Source: Noviherbaspirillum suwonense (GTDB lineage Bacteria > Pseudomonadota > Gammaproteobacteria > Burkholderiales > Burkholderiaceae_D). Taken from it: 64,000 nucleotides of DNA. Shown piece after piece: positions 37,748-46,485 of this stretch; position 1 is the first letter of the stretch, and each line of letters begins with the position of its first letter. Both the position numbers and the translations under genes were made by a program. A model generated the notes under the pieces. The model ran no database searches, was not told where the DNA came from, and worked only from the letters and a program-made list of their open reading frames with translations. The stretch spans positions 186,001 through 250,000 of the forward strand of contig NZ_FXUL01000002.1 of assembly GCF_900182955.1 (NCBI RefSeq), given 5' to 3'.

Positions 37748-38176
37748 ATGAACAAGCCATCCATCGCTATCCTGGTTTCATCGCTGCTGCTTGCTGGCAG
37801 CGCCCTGGCGCAGGTCAACCCGACGACGCCAACCGACCGCTCCGGCCACGGCGCGCATTCGGACGCGACGAAAAAAGGCCCGAGCGGCATCGCGCGCGAC
37901 GGCGACACGCCGTCGGTCAACCGCCGCAGCGACGCAACGGGCTCGCCCGGCGCCACTGCGAACAGCGACCGCCTGTCGGCGCCATCCGGAAGTTCGAGTT
38001 CGGGTGCGACCGGCAGCGGCCTCGGCAGCGGCGGTCTCGAAGGCGGCGCCAGCCGGCAACCCGGCACGGGCCTGAAGTCATCCGGCAGCGCCGGATCGGC
38101 CGCCGGCAGCGGCGCGTCGAATGCGGCAGGTTCGGGCGGCATGGGCGGCGGCGCCACCGGCGGAACGATGCGCTAG
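37748..38176 (+). CDS. Secreted Gly/Ser-rich low-complexity protein
   Basis: 142 residues. The signal peptide MNKPSIAILVSSLLLAGSAL ends with AQ (cleavage after ALA). The mature part is low in complexity: an initial NPTTPTDRSGHGAHSDATKK segment, then mostly Gly, Ser and Ala (SGSSSSGATGSGLGSGGLEG; GSGGMGGGATGGTMR). It is predicted disordered and exported to the periplasm or beyond. CAGGAGA lies 6 bases before the ATG, a strong ribosome-binding site. A strong terminator follows. No family with known function is recognised. Confidence 0.7.
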   Translation: MNKPSIAILVSSLLLAGSALAQVNPTTPTDRSGHGAHSDATKKGPSGIARDGDTPSVNRRSDATGSPGATANSDRLSAPSGSSSSGATGSGLGSGGLEGGASRQPGTGLKSSGSAGSAAGSGASNAAGSGGMGGGATGGTMR

Positions 38177-38192
38177 GCATCACGAGAGTGAC

Positions 38193-38223
38193 AAACCGCG
38201 CTGCTGATGGCGCGGTTTTTTTT
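38193..38223 (+). terminator. Intrinsic terminator after the secreted protein gene
   Basis: Stem AACCGCGC / GCGCGGTT with an 8-base loop (TGCTGATG), followed by a run of at least nine T, about 20 bases after the stop. Confidence 0.9.
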
Positions 38224-38277
38224 GTCTGTTGTTAAATGAATGGTTCTCTGGATAGTTGCATTTAACCGGTAAACGCA

Positions 38278-38316
38278 AGGGATAACAGCTACAGGCCGTT
38301 ATCCCTCGGTGTTTTT
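38278..38316 (+). terminator. Second hairpin with T-run
   Basis: AGGGATAAC (38278-38286) pairs with GTTATCCCT (38298-38306) around an 11-base loop, followed after 5 bases by TTTTT. It may be a back-up terminator in the gap before the converging hemerythrin gene. Confidence 0.5.
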
Positions 38317-38450
38317 GGATTGGTCTGCGTAACTCCTGCTGGCAGGATCTAATTGTTTCCTCCGGTGCGCAGGCAGTAATCGCCGCCGTTGCCCTGTTGC
38401 CTGCGTTAGTTCCTGCCAGCGGCGCACACCGCGCAGCCAGCCCGCCCCCG

Positions 38451-38873
38451 CTAGGCCGGCGTCTCCCGCGCCGGCGTGCTCACGCCGGCCGCAAGCGCGC
38501 CGTCCATGGTCGCAATGTGCAGCATGAACCAGCCCGGCAGCATCGCGACAAGGTCGCGCCCGGCGGCGAGGTCGCCGGCCATCACCTGCCGCGCGACATG
38601 ATGCAGCCCGCCCAGCATCCGCGCATGCTGTTCCCGGTGGCCATGCAGGCCCGAAAAGGCGGTCCGCTCCATCAGCGCCTCCTCCTCGCGGAAGTCGCGT
38701 TCGACGCGCGCGACGAAGCCGGTGTAACGGTCCGCGAACTGTGCATCCTGCTCATCTTCCAGCGCCGCCAGTTCGCTGAGCAGTTCGCGGTGGCAGGCGT
38801 CCACCGCGTCCACCCCCACGCTGAGCTGCGGCGACCAGTAGCGCCCTGCCCGCGCGGCGTCCTCATCGCTCAT
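38451..38873 (-). CDS. Bacteriohemerythrin
   Basis: 140-residue four-helix oxygen-binding protein with a di-iron site. Ligand candidates: His in SVGVDAVDACHRELL, Glu in RDFREEEALM, His residues in HGHREQHARMLGGLHH and the final His/Asp in HIATMDGAL. It likely stores or senses O2 or detoxifies NO at low oxygen. Its ATG overlaps the stop of the universal stress protein gene by four bases (ATGA), so it is coupled to it and should share its FNR-type control. Single domain with no fused signalling part. Confidence 0.87.
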   Translation of the reverse strand: MSDEDAARAGRYWSPQLSVGVDAVDACHRELLSELAALEDEQDAQFADRYTGFVARVERDFREEEALMERTAFSGLHGHREQHARMLGGLHHVARQVMAGDLAAGRDLVAMLPGWFMLHIATMDGALAAGVSTPARETPA

Positions 38874-39307
38874 CGGAACACCATCACCGGCAGCATCGTG
38901 TGCGCCAGCACCTTCTGGGTCTCGCTGCCGACAAACAGCCGGTTGATGCCCTTGCGGCCGTGGGACGCCATGAAGATCGCGTCGCAGCCGAGATCCTTGG
39001 CGGTATTGGTGATTTCCTCGTAGGGGCTGAAAGACAGCGCGACCCGGGCGTCGCACTGGACGCCGGCGGCGCTGGCGAGTTCGGCAACCTCGGTCACGAA
39101 GCGCCGCGCATTGTCCTGCATTTCCTTCTCATAGCGGCTCTGGTCGGGCAGATAGGTCGACTCCGCCAGCGCCGAGTATGGATAGGGTTCGGCCACAGAC
39201 AGTGCGGTGATCCGTGCGCCCACGGCAGCGGCAAACTCGACGGCGGCCTTGGCTGCCTTGGCAGACAGCGGCGAGCCGTCGGTTGGAACCAGCAGATGCT
39301 TGAACAT
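38870..39307 (-). CDS. Universal stress protein (UspA family)
   Basis: 145 residues, one Usp domain. MFKHLLVPTDGSPLSAKAAK begins the fold, and the ATP-binding motif G-x2-G-x9-G-S/T is present (GRKGINRLFVGSETQKVL). Such ATP-binding Usp proteins support survival under energy or oxygen limitation. It is the first gene of a two-gene operon with bacteriohemerythrin. An FNR-like box (39390-39403) lies about 83-96 bases upstream of the start, giving a sequence-based reason to expect induction at low oxygen. Confidence 0.93.
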   Translation of the reverse strand: MFKHLLVPTDGSPLSAKAAKAAVEFAAAVGARITALSVAEPYPYSALAESTYLPDQSRYEKEMQDNARRFVTEVAELASAAGVQCDARVALSFSPYEEITNTAKDLGCDAIFMASHGRKGINRLFVGSETQKVLAHTMLPVMVFR

Positions 39308-39389
39308 GTTGATCTCCTATGGGAAACGATGGCCCGGTGGCCCCGGATTGAAAGCAAGGCCATGCTAGAACCCCGCCCCCGGCGCTCCC

Positions 39390-39403
39390 TTGAGCTACAT
39401 CAA
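39390..39403. promoter_or_regulatory. FNR/ANR-type box upstream of usp-hemerythrin
   Basis: TTGAGCTACATCAA matches the FNR/CRP-family consensus TTGAT-N4-ATCAA at 9 of 10 defined positions. It is 83 bases from the usp start, in the right range for class I or II activation. The downstream genes (Usp, hemerythrin) are typical low-oxygen targets. Confidence 0.65.
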
Positions 39404-39510
39404 AATTCGCCGGGTCGCATTCCGGCCCGCTGCGGGGGCTTCATTAATTCCGCGGATGGCCGTAAATACCCCATCAGCAGCCCGCTGCCACTGGACACAG
39501 CGACACTCGA

Positions 39511-42198
39511 ATGGCTAAAAGAAGAGTCGAAATTCCTGCGATGATCGCCGCCATCCGGCGGATACCGCCGCTCGCCCTGATCGTTTTCATCAGCTGCAGC
39601 CTGCTGATCGGGCTGGTATGGAGCATCGAGGCCGCGCGCTCGACCAACCGCCATGCGCTGGCCAACGCCGCCGCGCAGCGCCAGGCGCAGGCGCTGTCGC
39701 GCGCCTATGCCGAGCAGCTGCGCCGCGGCATCGGCGAACTGGACCAGATCACCCTCACCCTCAAGTATTACTGGGAACACACCCGCGGCAGCGTGTCGCT
39801 CGAGGACCAGGCCGAGCACGGGATGTACCCGAAGTCGGACGGACTGTATGTGCTCATCGTCGACAGCAAGGGCGATACGGTTTCCGGCACGCTTCCGGCG
39901 CGCGTGGCCGTGTCGGACCGCGAGTATTTCCGCGTGCACCAGGCGGGCCGGGCGTCCGGGCTGTATATCTCGGAGCCGTACATCGGACGGACCACGGGCA
40001 AGCAGGTCCTCGCATTCTCGCGCGCGCTCCGGAAACCCGACGGCAGCTTCGACGGCGTGGTGATGGTCGCGGTCGAGGCGCCGTATCTCGCCGCCTTCTA
40101 TGACCGGTCCAGCCTGGGCGAGCAGGACTTCATCGCGGTGCACCGGGCCGACGGCGAGTTCCTGGCGGCCAAGGTCGGCGGCACCCTGGACGGCAACAAC
40201 GCGCGCCTCTTCCCGGCGCCGCCGCGCTTCGACCAGGCTTCCGGCCTGAAGGCGCTCGACGCCAGCCAGTTTGCCGACGGCGCCGCCCGGCTGGTCGCCT
40301 GGCAGCGGCTGTCGGGCTACCCGCTGACCGCAACGGTGGGCCTCGCGGCGGCCGATATCCAGGCCGGCGCCGACGATGCGTCGGACCATGCCCGCCAGAC
40401 CGCGCTGGGCGTCACCGCGCTGCTGGCCGTCGCCGGCTTCTGCGGCATCGTCGCGTCGCTGCGCGCGGCCGAACGGGCCAGGCGCGAGGCACGCGTGAAG
40501 GACACCTACCGGCTCGCCACCGATAGCGCCCGCGAGGGTTTCTTCATGATCCGCAGCATCGCCGACGAGCATGGCGAGATCGTCGATTTCGTGGTCCAGG
40601 ACTGCAACGAGCGCGGCGCGGCCTTCGTCGGCTTCGGCCGCGACGAGCTGCTGGGCATGCGCTTCCGCGAGCTGTACCGCGGCGCCGCGCTGTCCAAGGT
40701 GATGGGCATCTTCCGCCTGGCGATGGACACCGGCTTCCACGAGGATGAATTCATGGCCCGGCGCGACCGCGGCGGGCGTCCGCTCTGGCTGCAGCGCAAG
40801 CTGGTGCGCTCGGAGGATGCGCTGGCGATGACGGTGCGCGACATCTCCGACGCCAAGGCGCATGCGCAGGCGCTGGCGCGCCTGGCCTGCGAGGATGCGC
40901 TGACCACGCTGCATAACCGCCACTGGCTGATGCAGACGATGCCGCAGTCGCTGGAAGCGGCCCGCGCCGGCGGGCGCCAGCTGGCGCTGCTGTTCTTCGA
41001 CCTCGACGACTTCAAGAACGTCAACAACACGCTGGGCCATGCGGCCGGCGACGACCTGCTGCGGCTGACCGCGCTGCGGCTGCGCGCGGCGCTGCGCCCG
41101 GGCGACCATGCGGTGCGCCTCGGCGGCGACGAGTTCACGGTGGTCCTCGAACAGGTCGACAGCGTCGACGACGTGGCCCGGATCACCGAGCGCGTGATCG
41201 CCGCGCTCGGCGAACCATTTGTGCTGTCCGACGGCAGCCGCCATGAAGTCCATGCGTCGATCGGCATCAGCATGTTCCCGGACGACGGCAACGACGCGGA
41301 CACGCTGCTCAAGCATGCGGACATCGCGATGTATGCGGTCAAGGCCGGCGGCAAGGGCCAGTACCGCTTCTACCAGCCGGCGCTGTCGGCCAGCCTGGTG
41401 CAGCGGCTGGCGCTGGAGCAGGCGCTGCGGGACGCGGTCGACGAAGACCAGTTCGTGCTGCACTACCAGCCGCGGGTCGACGCCGTGACCGGCGAGCTGC
41501 GCAGCATGGAGGCGCTGGTGCGCTGGCAGCATCCGCTGCGCGGCCTGGTCGGCCCGCTGGAATTCATCGGCGTGGCCGAGTCCATGGGCCTGATCGAGGC
41601 GCTGGGATGCCAGGTGGCCGACAAGGTGTGCCGGCAGCTGCGCGCATGGCAGGCCGACGGCCTGCCGCTGGTGCCCGTGTCGATCAACGTGTCGGCCCGG
41701 CAGTTCAACCACGGCGACGTGCCGGGCATGATCGCCCGCTGCATGTCCCGCCACGGCGTGCCGGCGTCGCTGCTGGAAGTCGAGCTGACAGAGTCCTGCA
41801 TGCTGGCCACCGACCGCCCCGTGGCCGACGAGCTGACCGCGCTGAAGGCGCTCGGCATCAAGCTGCTGGTGGACGACTTCGGCACCGGCTATTCGTCGCT
41901 GTCGCAGCTGCAGCAGCTGGACCTGGATGTGCTGAAAGTGGACCGCGCGTTTACCGCGCAGCTGCGCAACGGCCGCGAAGGCATGGCGTTTTTCCGGGCC
42001 ATCGTGTCGATGGCGCACGTGCTGCGCATGAGCGTGGTCGCGGAAGGCGTCGAGAATGCCGAGGAGCTGGCGATACTGCAGGACCTCGGATGCGACGAGG
42101 TCCAGGGCTATTACGTGTCGCGGCCGCTGCCGGCCGCGGCGGCGGCCCGGCTGCTGCGCGCCGGCAGCCTGTTCCCGGCGTTGCTGCAGAGCGCCTGA
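39511..42198 (+). CDS. Membrane Cache-PAS-GGDEF-EAL c-di-GMP enzyme
   Basis: 895 residues. TM1 (~20-40) and TM2 (~300-322) flank a periplasmic double-Cache sensor region (DGLYVLIVDSKGDTVSGTLP, VAVSDREYFRVHQAG). A PAS domain (~335-455) follows, then GGDEF with an intact RLGGDEF motif (538-542) and a product-inhibition I-site RPGD (529-532) exactly five residues before it. The EAL domain starts at MEALVRW (EAL 667-669), with catalytic segments VELTES, DDFGTGYSS, KVDRAF and VVAEGVEN all present. It can potentially make and degrade c-di-GMP in response to a small extracellular ligand. A later ATG at 39541 is an alternative start. Single gene, divergent from usp. Confidence 0.92.
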   Translation: MAKRRVEIPAMIAAIRRIPPLALIVFISCSLLIGLVWSIEAARSTNRHALANAAAQRQAQALSRAYAEQLRRGIGELDQITLTLKYYWEHTRGSVSLEDQAEHGMYPKSDGLYVLIVDSKGDTVSGTLPARVAVSDREYFRVHQAGRASGLYISEPYIGRTTGKQVLAFSRALRKPDGSFDGVVMVAVEAPYLAAFYDRSSLGEQDFIAVHRADGEFLAAKVGGTLDGNNARLFPAPPRFDQASGLKALDASQFADGAARLVAWQRLSGYPLTATVGLAAADIQAGADDASDHARQTALGVTALLAVAGFCGIVASLRAAERARREARVKDTYRLATDSAREGFFMIRSIADEHGEIVDFVVQDCNERGAAFVGFGRDELLGMRFRELYRGAALSKVMGIFRLAMDTGFHEDEFMARRDRGGRPLWLQRKLVRSEDALAMTVRDISDAKAHAQALARLACEDALTTLHNRHWLMQTMPQSLEAARAGGRQLALLFFDLDDFKNVNNTLGHAAGDDLLRLTALRLRAALRPGDHAVRLGGDEFTVVLEQVDSVDDVARITERVIAALGEPFVLSDGSRHEVHASIGISMFPDDGNDADTLLKHADIAMYAVKAGGKGQYRFYQPALSASLVQRLALEQALRDAVDEDQFVLHYQPRVDAVTGELRSMEALVRWQHPLRGLVGPLEFIGVAESMGLIEALGCQVADKVCRQLRAWQADGLPLVPVSINVSARQFNHGDVPGMIARCMSRHGVPASLLEVELTESCMLATDRPVADELTALKALGIKLLVDDFGTGYSSLSQLQQLDLDVLKVDRAFTAQLRNGREGMAFFRAIVSMAHVLRMSVVAEGVENAEELAILQDLGCDEVQGYYVSRPLPAAAAARLLRAGSLFPALLQSA

Positions 42199-42207
42199 TC
42201 AGTCGGA

Positions 42208-43245
42208 TCAGTCGACCTTGGCGCCGGAAGCCTTGACGACCGCCGCATATTTCTTCAGTTCGGCCTGGATCAGCGCGCCGAACTGCTCGGGCGAGGTCGG
42301 CGACGGTTCCGCACCCAGCTTGGCCATGCGCTCGCGCACGTCGGCCGACTGCAGCGCATGCCGTATTTCCGCGTTCAGCTTCTCGACGATGGGCGCCGGC
42401 GTCTTCGCCGGCGCAAGCACACCGAACCAGGTATTGATGTCGAAACCGGCCAGTCCGTAATCCCGGCCGGCCTCGGCCACGGTGGGCAGCTCCGGCACCG
42501 ACTCGGCGCGCCTGGCGGTCGTCACCGCCAGCGCCTTGAGCTTGCCGGCGCGGATGTTCTGGCTGGCCGACGCCAGGTTGTCGAACATCAGGTCGGTCTG
42601 TCCGGCCAGCAGCCCGAGCTGGGCCGGCGCTGCGCCCGCATACGGGATATGGACCATGCTGACCTTCGCCATCGACTTGAACAGCTCGCCGGCCAGGTGG
42701 CCGGCGCTGCCGTTGCCGCCGGACGCGAAATTGAGCTGGGCCGGGTGCGCCTTCGCATACCGGACTAGGTCGGGCAGCGTGGCGATGTTGTGGCGGGCGG
42801 CGATCTCGGTGTTAATCACCAGCACGTTGGGCACGCTGGCCACCAGCGACACCGGCGCAAAGTCGCGCACCGGGTCGTAGGGCATCTTGGCGAACAGCGT
42901 CGGGTTGATCGCATGGGTCGCCACCGCGCCCATCACGATGGTGTACCCGTCAGGCGGTGACTTCGCGACCATGTCCGCGCCCAGGTTGCCGCCGGCGCCC
43001 GGCCGGTTGTCCACGATCACCTGCTGGCCCAGGCCTTCCCGCATTTTCTCGGCCAGCATGCGCGCGATCGCGTCGAGCGGGCCGCCCGGCGGGTAAGGCA
43101 CGACGAAGCGGATCAGCCGGGTCGGGTACGCCTGGCCCTGGGGCGTGGACTGCGATTGTGATTGGGACTGGGCCTGCGCCAGCGGCGCGGCCGAAATCAG
43201 GAAGGTTGCGGCCAGGCCGCATAGCAGTGAACGACGCAGTTTCAT
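42208..43245 (-). CDS. Bug/TctC-family periplasmic solute-binding protein
   Basis: 345 residues. Signal peptide MKLRRSLLCGLAATFLISAA ends in AQA, followed by a SQSQSQS stretch from a short tandem DNA repeat. The mature part has family motifs YPTRLIRFVVPYPPGGPLDA, IVDNRPGAGGNLGADMVAKS and GYTIVMGAVATHAINPTLF. These extracytoplasmic receptors serve tripartite tricarboxylate transporters or signal alone, and are greatly expanded in Burkholderiales. No tctA/tctB genes are adjacent, so it is an orphan receptor. The ligand is unknown, probably a carboxylate. ATG 43245 is chosen because it begins the signal peptide. Its stop lies 10 bases from that of the GGDEF-EAL gene. Confidence 0.92.
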   Translation of the reverse strand: MKLRRSLLCGLAATFLISAAPLAQAQSQSQSQSTPQGQAYPTRLIRFVVPYPPGGPLDAIARMLAEKMREGLGQQVIVDNRPGAGGNLGADMVAKSPPDGYTIVMGAVATHAINPTLFAKMPYDPVRDFAPVSLVASVPNVLVINTEIAARHNIATLPDLVRYAKAHPAQLNFASGGNGSAGHLAGELFKSMAKVSMVHIPYAGAAPAQLGLLAGQTDLMFDNLASASQNIRAGKLKALAVTTARRAESVPELPTVAEAGRDYGLAGFDINTWFGVLAPAKTPAPIVEKLNAEIRHALQSADVRERMAKLGAEPSPTSPEQFGALIQAELKKYAAVVKASGAKVD

Positions 43246-43422
43246 GGTTGTTTTTCTGGTTGGGATGGCCGCCATTCTAGCAAGCGCCGCAGGTCTGCAC
43301 CCTCCTTCGCGGCGCAGTGCCGTTGCATGCGGGGGAGCGCCAGCGCAGCGCTCGTTACCCGGCGGGCCGGTGACCGGCCTTGCCGCAGCCAGCGTCGTTT
43401 GCATCGCCGCCACAGCCGCGCC

Positions 43423-43464
43423 CTTAAGGCTGGCTTAAGTCTGCTTCCTTATCATCTCCTTAAC
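43423..43464. promoter_or_regulatory. Phased CTTAA repeats upstream of the Do protease
   Basis: CTTAAG occurs at 43423 and 43434, 11 bases apart, with a third CTTAAC at 43459. Repeats phased by one helical turn 60-100 bases upstream of a start suggest a response-regulator site for this envelope-stress gene. Not matched to a known motif. Confidence 0.3.
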
Positions 43465-43519
43465 CAAAGCATCAACGCACCCAACCGTTAAACCAACAAC
43501 GCACCGAAAGGATAAGACA

Positions 43520-45004
43520 ATGAAAAGCACCAAAGTCACTTCCGCCCTTGTCGCCGCCGGCATACTCGCCAGTTCGGTCGCCGCGGCTGCAGGCTGGAAT
43601 CCGTCCGAATGGCTGTCCAGGCCGGCACAGCAGGTTGCCGCCGCGCCGGCAGCGGCCAGCGCCGCGCCGAGCGCGCCAATTGCCGCAATGACCGCACCGA
43701 ATTACCGCGCCATCGTCCAGCGCTACGGCCCGGCGGTGGTCGGCATCAACACCGAGGGCATGGTCAAGGCCTCGGCGCGCGGCATGCCCCAGGTCGACGA
43801 GGACGACCCGTTCTACCAGTTCTTCCGCGGCATGCCGGGCATGCAGGGCAAGCCCAACGGCGGCAATGCGCCGCGCGCGCTGGTGCACGGCCAGGGCTCG
43901 GGCTTCATCGTCGGCGCCGATGGCATCATTTTGACCAACGCGCACGTGGTCCGCGACGCCCAGGAAGTCACCGTCAAGCTGCAGGACCGCCGCGAATACA
44001 AGGCCAAGGTGCTGGGCAGCGACCCGGCCACCGACGTCGCCGTGCTGAAGATCGACGCGCATAACCTGCCGGTGGTCAACCTCGGCAATCCGAAACAGCT
44101 GGCGGTGGGCGACTACGTGCTGGCCATCGGCGCGCCATTCGGCTTCGAGCAGAGCGCCACGTCGGGAATCGTCAGCGCCAAGGGGCGCAGCCTGCCGGGC
44201 GACGGCTACGTGCCCTTCATCCAGACCGACGTCGCGGTCAATCCCGGCAACTCGGGCGGCCCGCTGTTCGACGCCGGCGGTGCGGTCGTCGGCATCAATT
44301 CGCAGATCTACAGCCAGACCGGCGGCTACATGGGCCTGTCCTTTGCGATACCGATCGACGTCGCGCTGTCGGTCAAGGACCAGATCGTCGCCACCGGCAA
44401 GGTCAGCCGCGCCCAGCTGGGCGTGACGGTGCAGGAGCTGAACCAGTCGCTGGCCGATTCGTTCAAGCTGCCGCAGCCGGAAGGCGCACTGGTCGCCAGC
44501 CTGGTGCCGGGCGGCGCGGCGGCCAAGGCCGGCCTGCAGCCGGGCGACGTGATCCTGGCCTATAACGGCCAGCCGATCACTGCTTCCGGCGACTTGCCGG
44601 CGCTGGTCGGCATGGCCAAGCCGGGCGACCGCGCCAGCATCGACATCTGGCGCAATGGCAAGAAGGAAACCCTGAGCGCCACCCTGTCGGGCGCTACCGA
44701 AAAGGTGGCGGCCGCGGCCGGCCAGGAAAATGCGCCGCGCGGCAAGCTCGGGGTCGCGGTGCGGCCGCTGTCGCCCGAGGAGAGCCGCCAGGCAAACCTG
44801 AACGGCGGCCTGCTGGTCGAGGGCGCGGGCGGCGCGGCGGCCCGGTCGGGCATCGAGCCCGGCGACATCATCGTCGCGGTGAACGGCACCCGGATCACGT
44901 CGGCCGCCGACCTGCAGAAGCTGGTTGGCGAAGCGGGCAAGCAGCTTGCCGTGCTGGTCCAGCGCGGCGACGAGAAGATCTTCCTGCCGGTCAAGCTGGG
45001 CTGA
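43520..45004 (+). CDS. Periplasmic Do-family serine protease (DegP/DegQ/MucD type)
   Basis: 494 residues. Signal peptide MKSTKVTSALVAAGILASSV ends near AAAA. Trypsin-like domain with catalytic His in LTNAHVV, Asp in DPATDVAVLKI and Ser in NPGNSGGPLF; the LA loop is short. Two PDZ domains follow (QLGVTVQELNQSLADSF and KLGVAVRPLSPEESRQAN). It degrades or refolds misfolded envelope proteins as an oligomer in the periplasm. AAAGGAT lies about 5 bases before the ATG. It overlaps the last 14 bases of the convergent gamma-carbonic-anhydrase-like gene. Confidence 0.94.
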   Translation: MKSTKVTSALVAAGILASSVAAAAGWNPSEWLSRPAQQVAAAPAAASAAPSAPIAAMTAPNYRAIVQRYGPAVVGINTEGMVKASARGMPQVDEDDPFYQFFRGMPGMQGKPNGGNAPRALVHGQGSGFIVGADGIILTNAHVVRDAQEVTVKLQDRREYKAKVLGSDPATDVAVLKIDAHNLPVVNLGNPKQLAVGDYVLAIGAPFGFEQSATSGIVSAKGRSLPGDGYVPFIQTDVAVNPGNSGGPLFDAGGAVVGINSQIYSQTGGYMGLSFAIPIDVALSVKDQIVATGKVSRAQLGVTVQELNQSLADSFKLPQPEGALVASLVPGGAAAKAGLQPGDVILAYNGQPITASGDLPALVGMAKPGDRASIDIWRNGKKETLSATLSGATEKVAAAAGQENAPRGKLGVAVRPLSPEESRQANLNGGLLVEGAGGAAARSGIEPGDIIVAVNGTRITSAADLQKLVGEAGKQLAVLVQRGDEKIFLPVKLG

Positions 45005-45578
45005 TCCGCCCTGCCCCGATGCGCCGTCGTCCCGCTTCCGGGGCGTCGAGCGCATCGACCTCGCGCATGGTGTCCCGCGAACGCTGCGCCAGCGCGATGT
45101 ATTCCTCGGTCTCGCGGGTTTTCTGCGCGACCTCCTCGTCGGTCAGTTCCCGCAGCACGCGGGCCGGCATGCCGACCACCATGCTGCGCGGCGGCACCTG
45201 CATGCCGGATCGCACGAAGCTCATGGCCGCCACCAGCGACTCCGCGCCGATCAGCGCGCCATCCATGACGACCGCATTCATCCCGACCAGCGCATTGCGG
45301 CCGATGCGGCAGCCGTGCAGGATCGCGCCGTGCCCGATATGGCCGTAGCGCTCGATGACCGCGTCGCTGTCTGCATAGCTGTGCATCACGCAGGCATCCT
45401 GCACATTCGCGCCCTCCTCCAGCTCGATGCGCCCGAAGTCGCCGCGCAGGCAGGCGGCCGGGCCGACATAGCAGTGCGGGCCGACGATCACGTCGCCGAT
45501 CAGCACGGCGCTGGGATGCACGAAGGCGGTGGGATGGACGACGGGCGTGATGCCGTCGATTTCGTAGACCTTGACCAT
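44991..45578 (-). CDS. Gamma-carbonic-anhydrase/PaaY-like hexapeptide-repeat protein
   Basis: 195 residues of left-handed beta-helix (VVHPTAFVHPSAVLIGDVIV, GPHCYVGPAACLRGDFGRIE) plus a C-terminal helix. Metal-ligand histidines typical of gamma carbonic anhydrases are visible in CVMHSYADS and RYGHIGHGAILHGC. The tail TDEEVAQKTRETEEYIALAQ resembles PaaY/CaiE. It forms a trimer with zinc or iron at the interfaces; activity could be carbonic anhydrase or acyl-CoA thioesterase (PaaY), but no paa or cai genes are nearby. The 3' end overlaps that of the Do protease by 14 bases on the opposite strand. Confidence 0.87.
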   Translation of the reverse strand: MVKVYEIDGITPVVHPTAFVHPSAVLIGDVIVGPHCYVGPAACLRGDFGRIELEEGANVQDACVMHSYADSDAVIERYGHIGHGAILHGCRIGRNALVGMNAVVMDGALIGAESLVAAMSFVRSGMQVPPRSMVVGMPARVLRELTDEEVAQKTRETEEYIALAQRSRDTMREVDALDAPEAGRRRIGAGRISPA

Positions 45579-45782
45579 GGGATTTCCGCGGGAAAAATTT
45601 GCGGATATGGTAGCGGATCTGTCGCCGGATAGGAAAAGCGGTGCGTTGAACCCGGCCGGCCGGCCAGTTCCAACGCACCGCTTATCGATGCCCCGCTTCA
45701 GCCTGGCGCCGGCCTGAGTCCCGGCCGATCCGACGCTGAACAGGGGTTGGCGCGCGACCGGAGCACGACTGAAGCGCGCCTG

Positions 45783-45812
45783 ACTACAGCGTGATCTACT
45801 ACAGCGTGATCT
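45783..45812. repeat. 15-bp tandem duplication at a gene end
   Basis: ACTACAGCGTGATCT occurs twice head to tail (45783-45797, 45798-45812). It spans the stop codon of the PNPOx-like gene, placing a second stop and codons beyond the real end. Probably a recent slippage duplication. Confidence 0.7.
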
Positions 45813-46296
45813 TCTTGTGCTCGCCCAGATCGCGCGGCGCCTTGCCGGTCAGCGCGGACTTCGCCAGCGCGTAGAGCTGGGTCATCTTGCTGGAATGGGT
45901 GTCCCAGTATTCGGCGCTGCTGACATCCACCTTGATCAGCGCGAGGTGCGGATCGTCCTTGCCGCCGTCGAACCATGCCGACACCAGCGGGCTCCACAGC
46001 TCGTCGATCTTGGCGCGGTCGCGCGTCAGTTCGGCGTGGCCGGCGACCGACACGTACAGGCTGTCGTCAGGATCGGAGAACGCGACGTTCACATTGGGAT
46101 GCTCGTTCAGGTGGCGCACAAAATCGGTGACGTCCGACGTGAAGAACCACAGGTTGCCGTCATCGTCCAGCTGCTGGCTGGTCATCGGCCGCGACGACAG
46201 CTTGCCGTCCGGGTCCAGCGTCGTGAACATGCCGAACTTGACGTCCTTGATCTTTTCCTTCAGGTCTTTCAACTGGGTGCTGGCTTCCTGGCTCAT
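45799..46296 (-). CDS. Pyridoxamine-5'-phosphate-oxidase-fold general stress protein
   Basis: 165 residues of the split-barrel FMN-binding fold. KDVKFGMFTTLDPDGKLSSR followed by PMTSQQLDDDGNLWFFTSD is the characteristic start of general-stress-protein-26-like PNPOx members. HPNVNVAFSDPDDSLYVSVA and EYWDTHSSKMTQLYALAK complete it. It probably binds flavin or F420-like cofactors or nucleotides; the reaction is unknown. It is not vitamin B6 PdxH, being shorter and lacking its C-terminus. AAGGAG lies 5-6 bases before the ATG. Often stress induced in related bacteria. Confidence 0.88.
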   Translation of the reverse strand: MSQEASTQLKDLKEKIKDVKFGMFTTLDPDGKLSSRPMTSQQLDDDGNLWFFTSDVTDFVRHLNEHPNVNVAFSDPDDSLYVSVAGHAELTRDRAKIDELWSPLVSAWFDGGKDDPHLALIKVDVSSAEYWDTHSSKMTQLYALAKSALTGKAPRDLGEHKKITL

Positions 46297-46485
46297 GATG
46301 GCTCCTTATTGTTTAGCAAGCCATTACCTTAGTGGCAACAGGCCCGCGGCGTCGGTGCGCCAAGACACACTTCGGCCGGAAGCAGCCGCAATTGATAGCG
46401 GCTACAATGACCCGCGCCGGCCGCAGGCCACGACCTCAAGCACACCAATCCCAATCCCATACCCATACTCATATCAGGAGCAAGC

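Noticed and set aside
43140-43180. Short repeat encoding SQSQSQS after the TctC signal peptide
   Set aside because: A coding microrepeat in a disordered linker; no sign of function beyond that.
46440-46475. CCCAAT/CCCATAC/CTCATAT microrepeats before the dienelactone hydrolase gene
   Set aside because: Too short and irregular to call a regulatory element.
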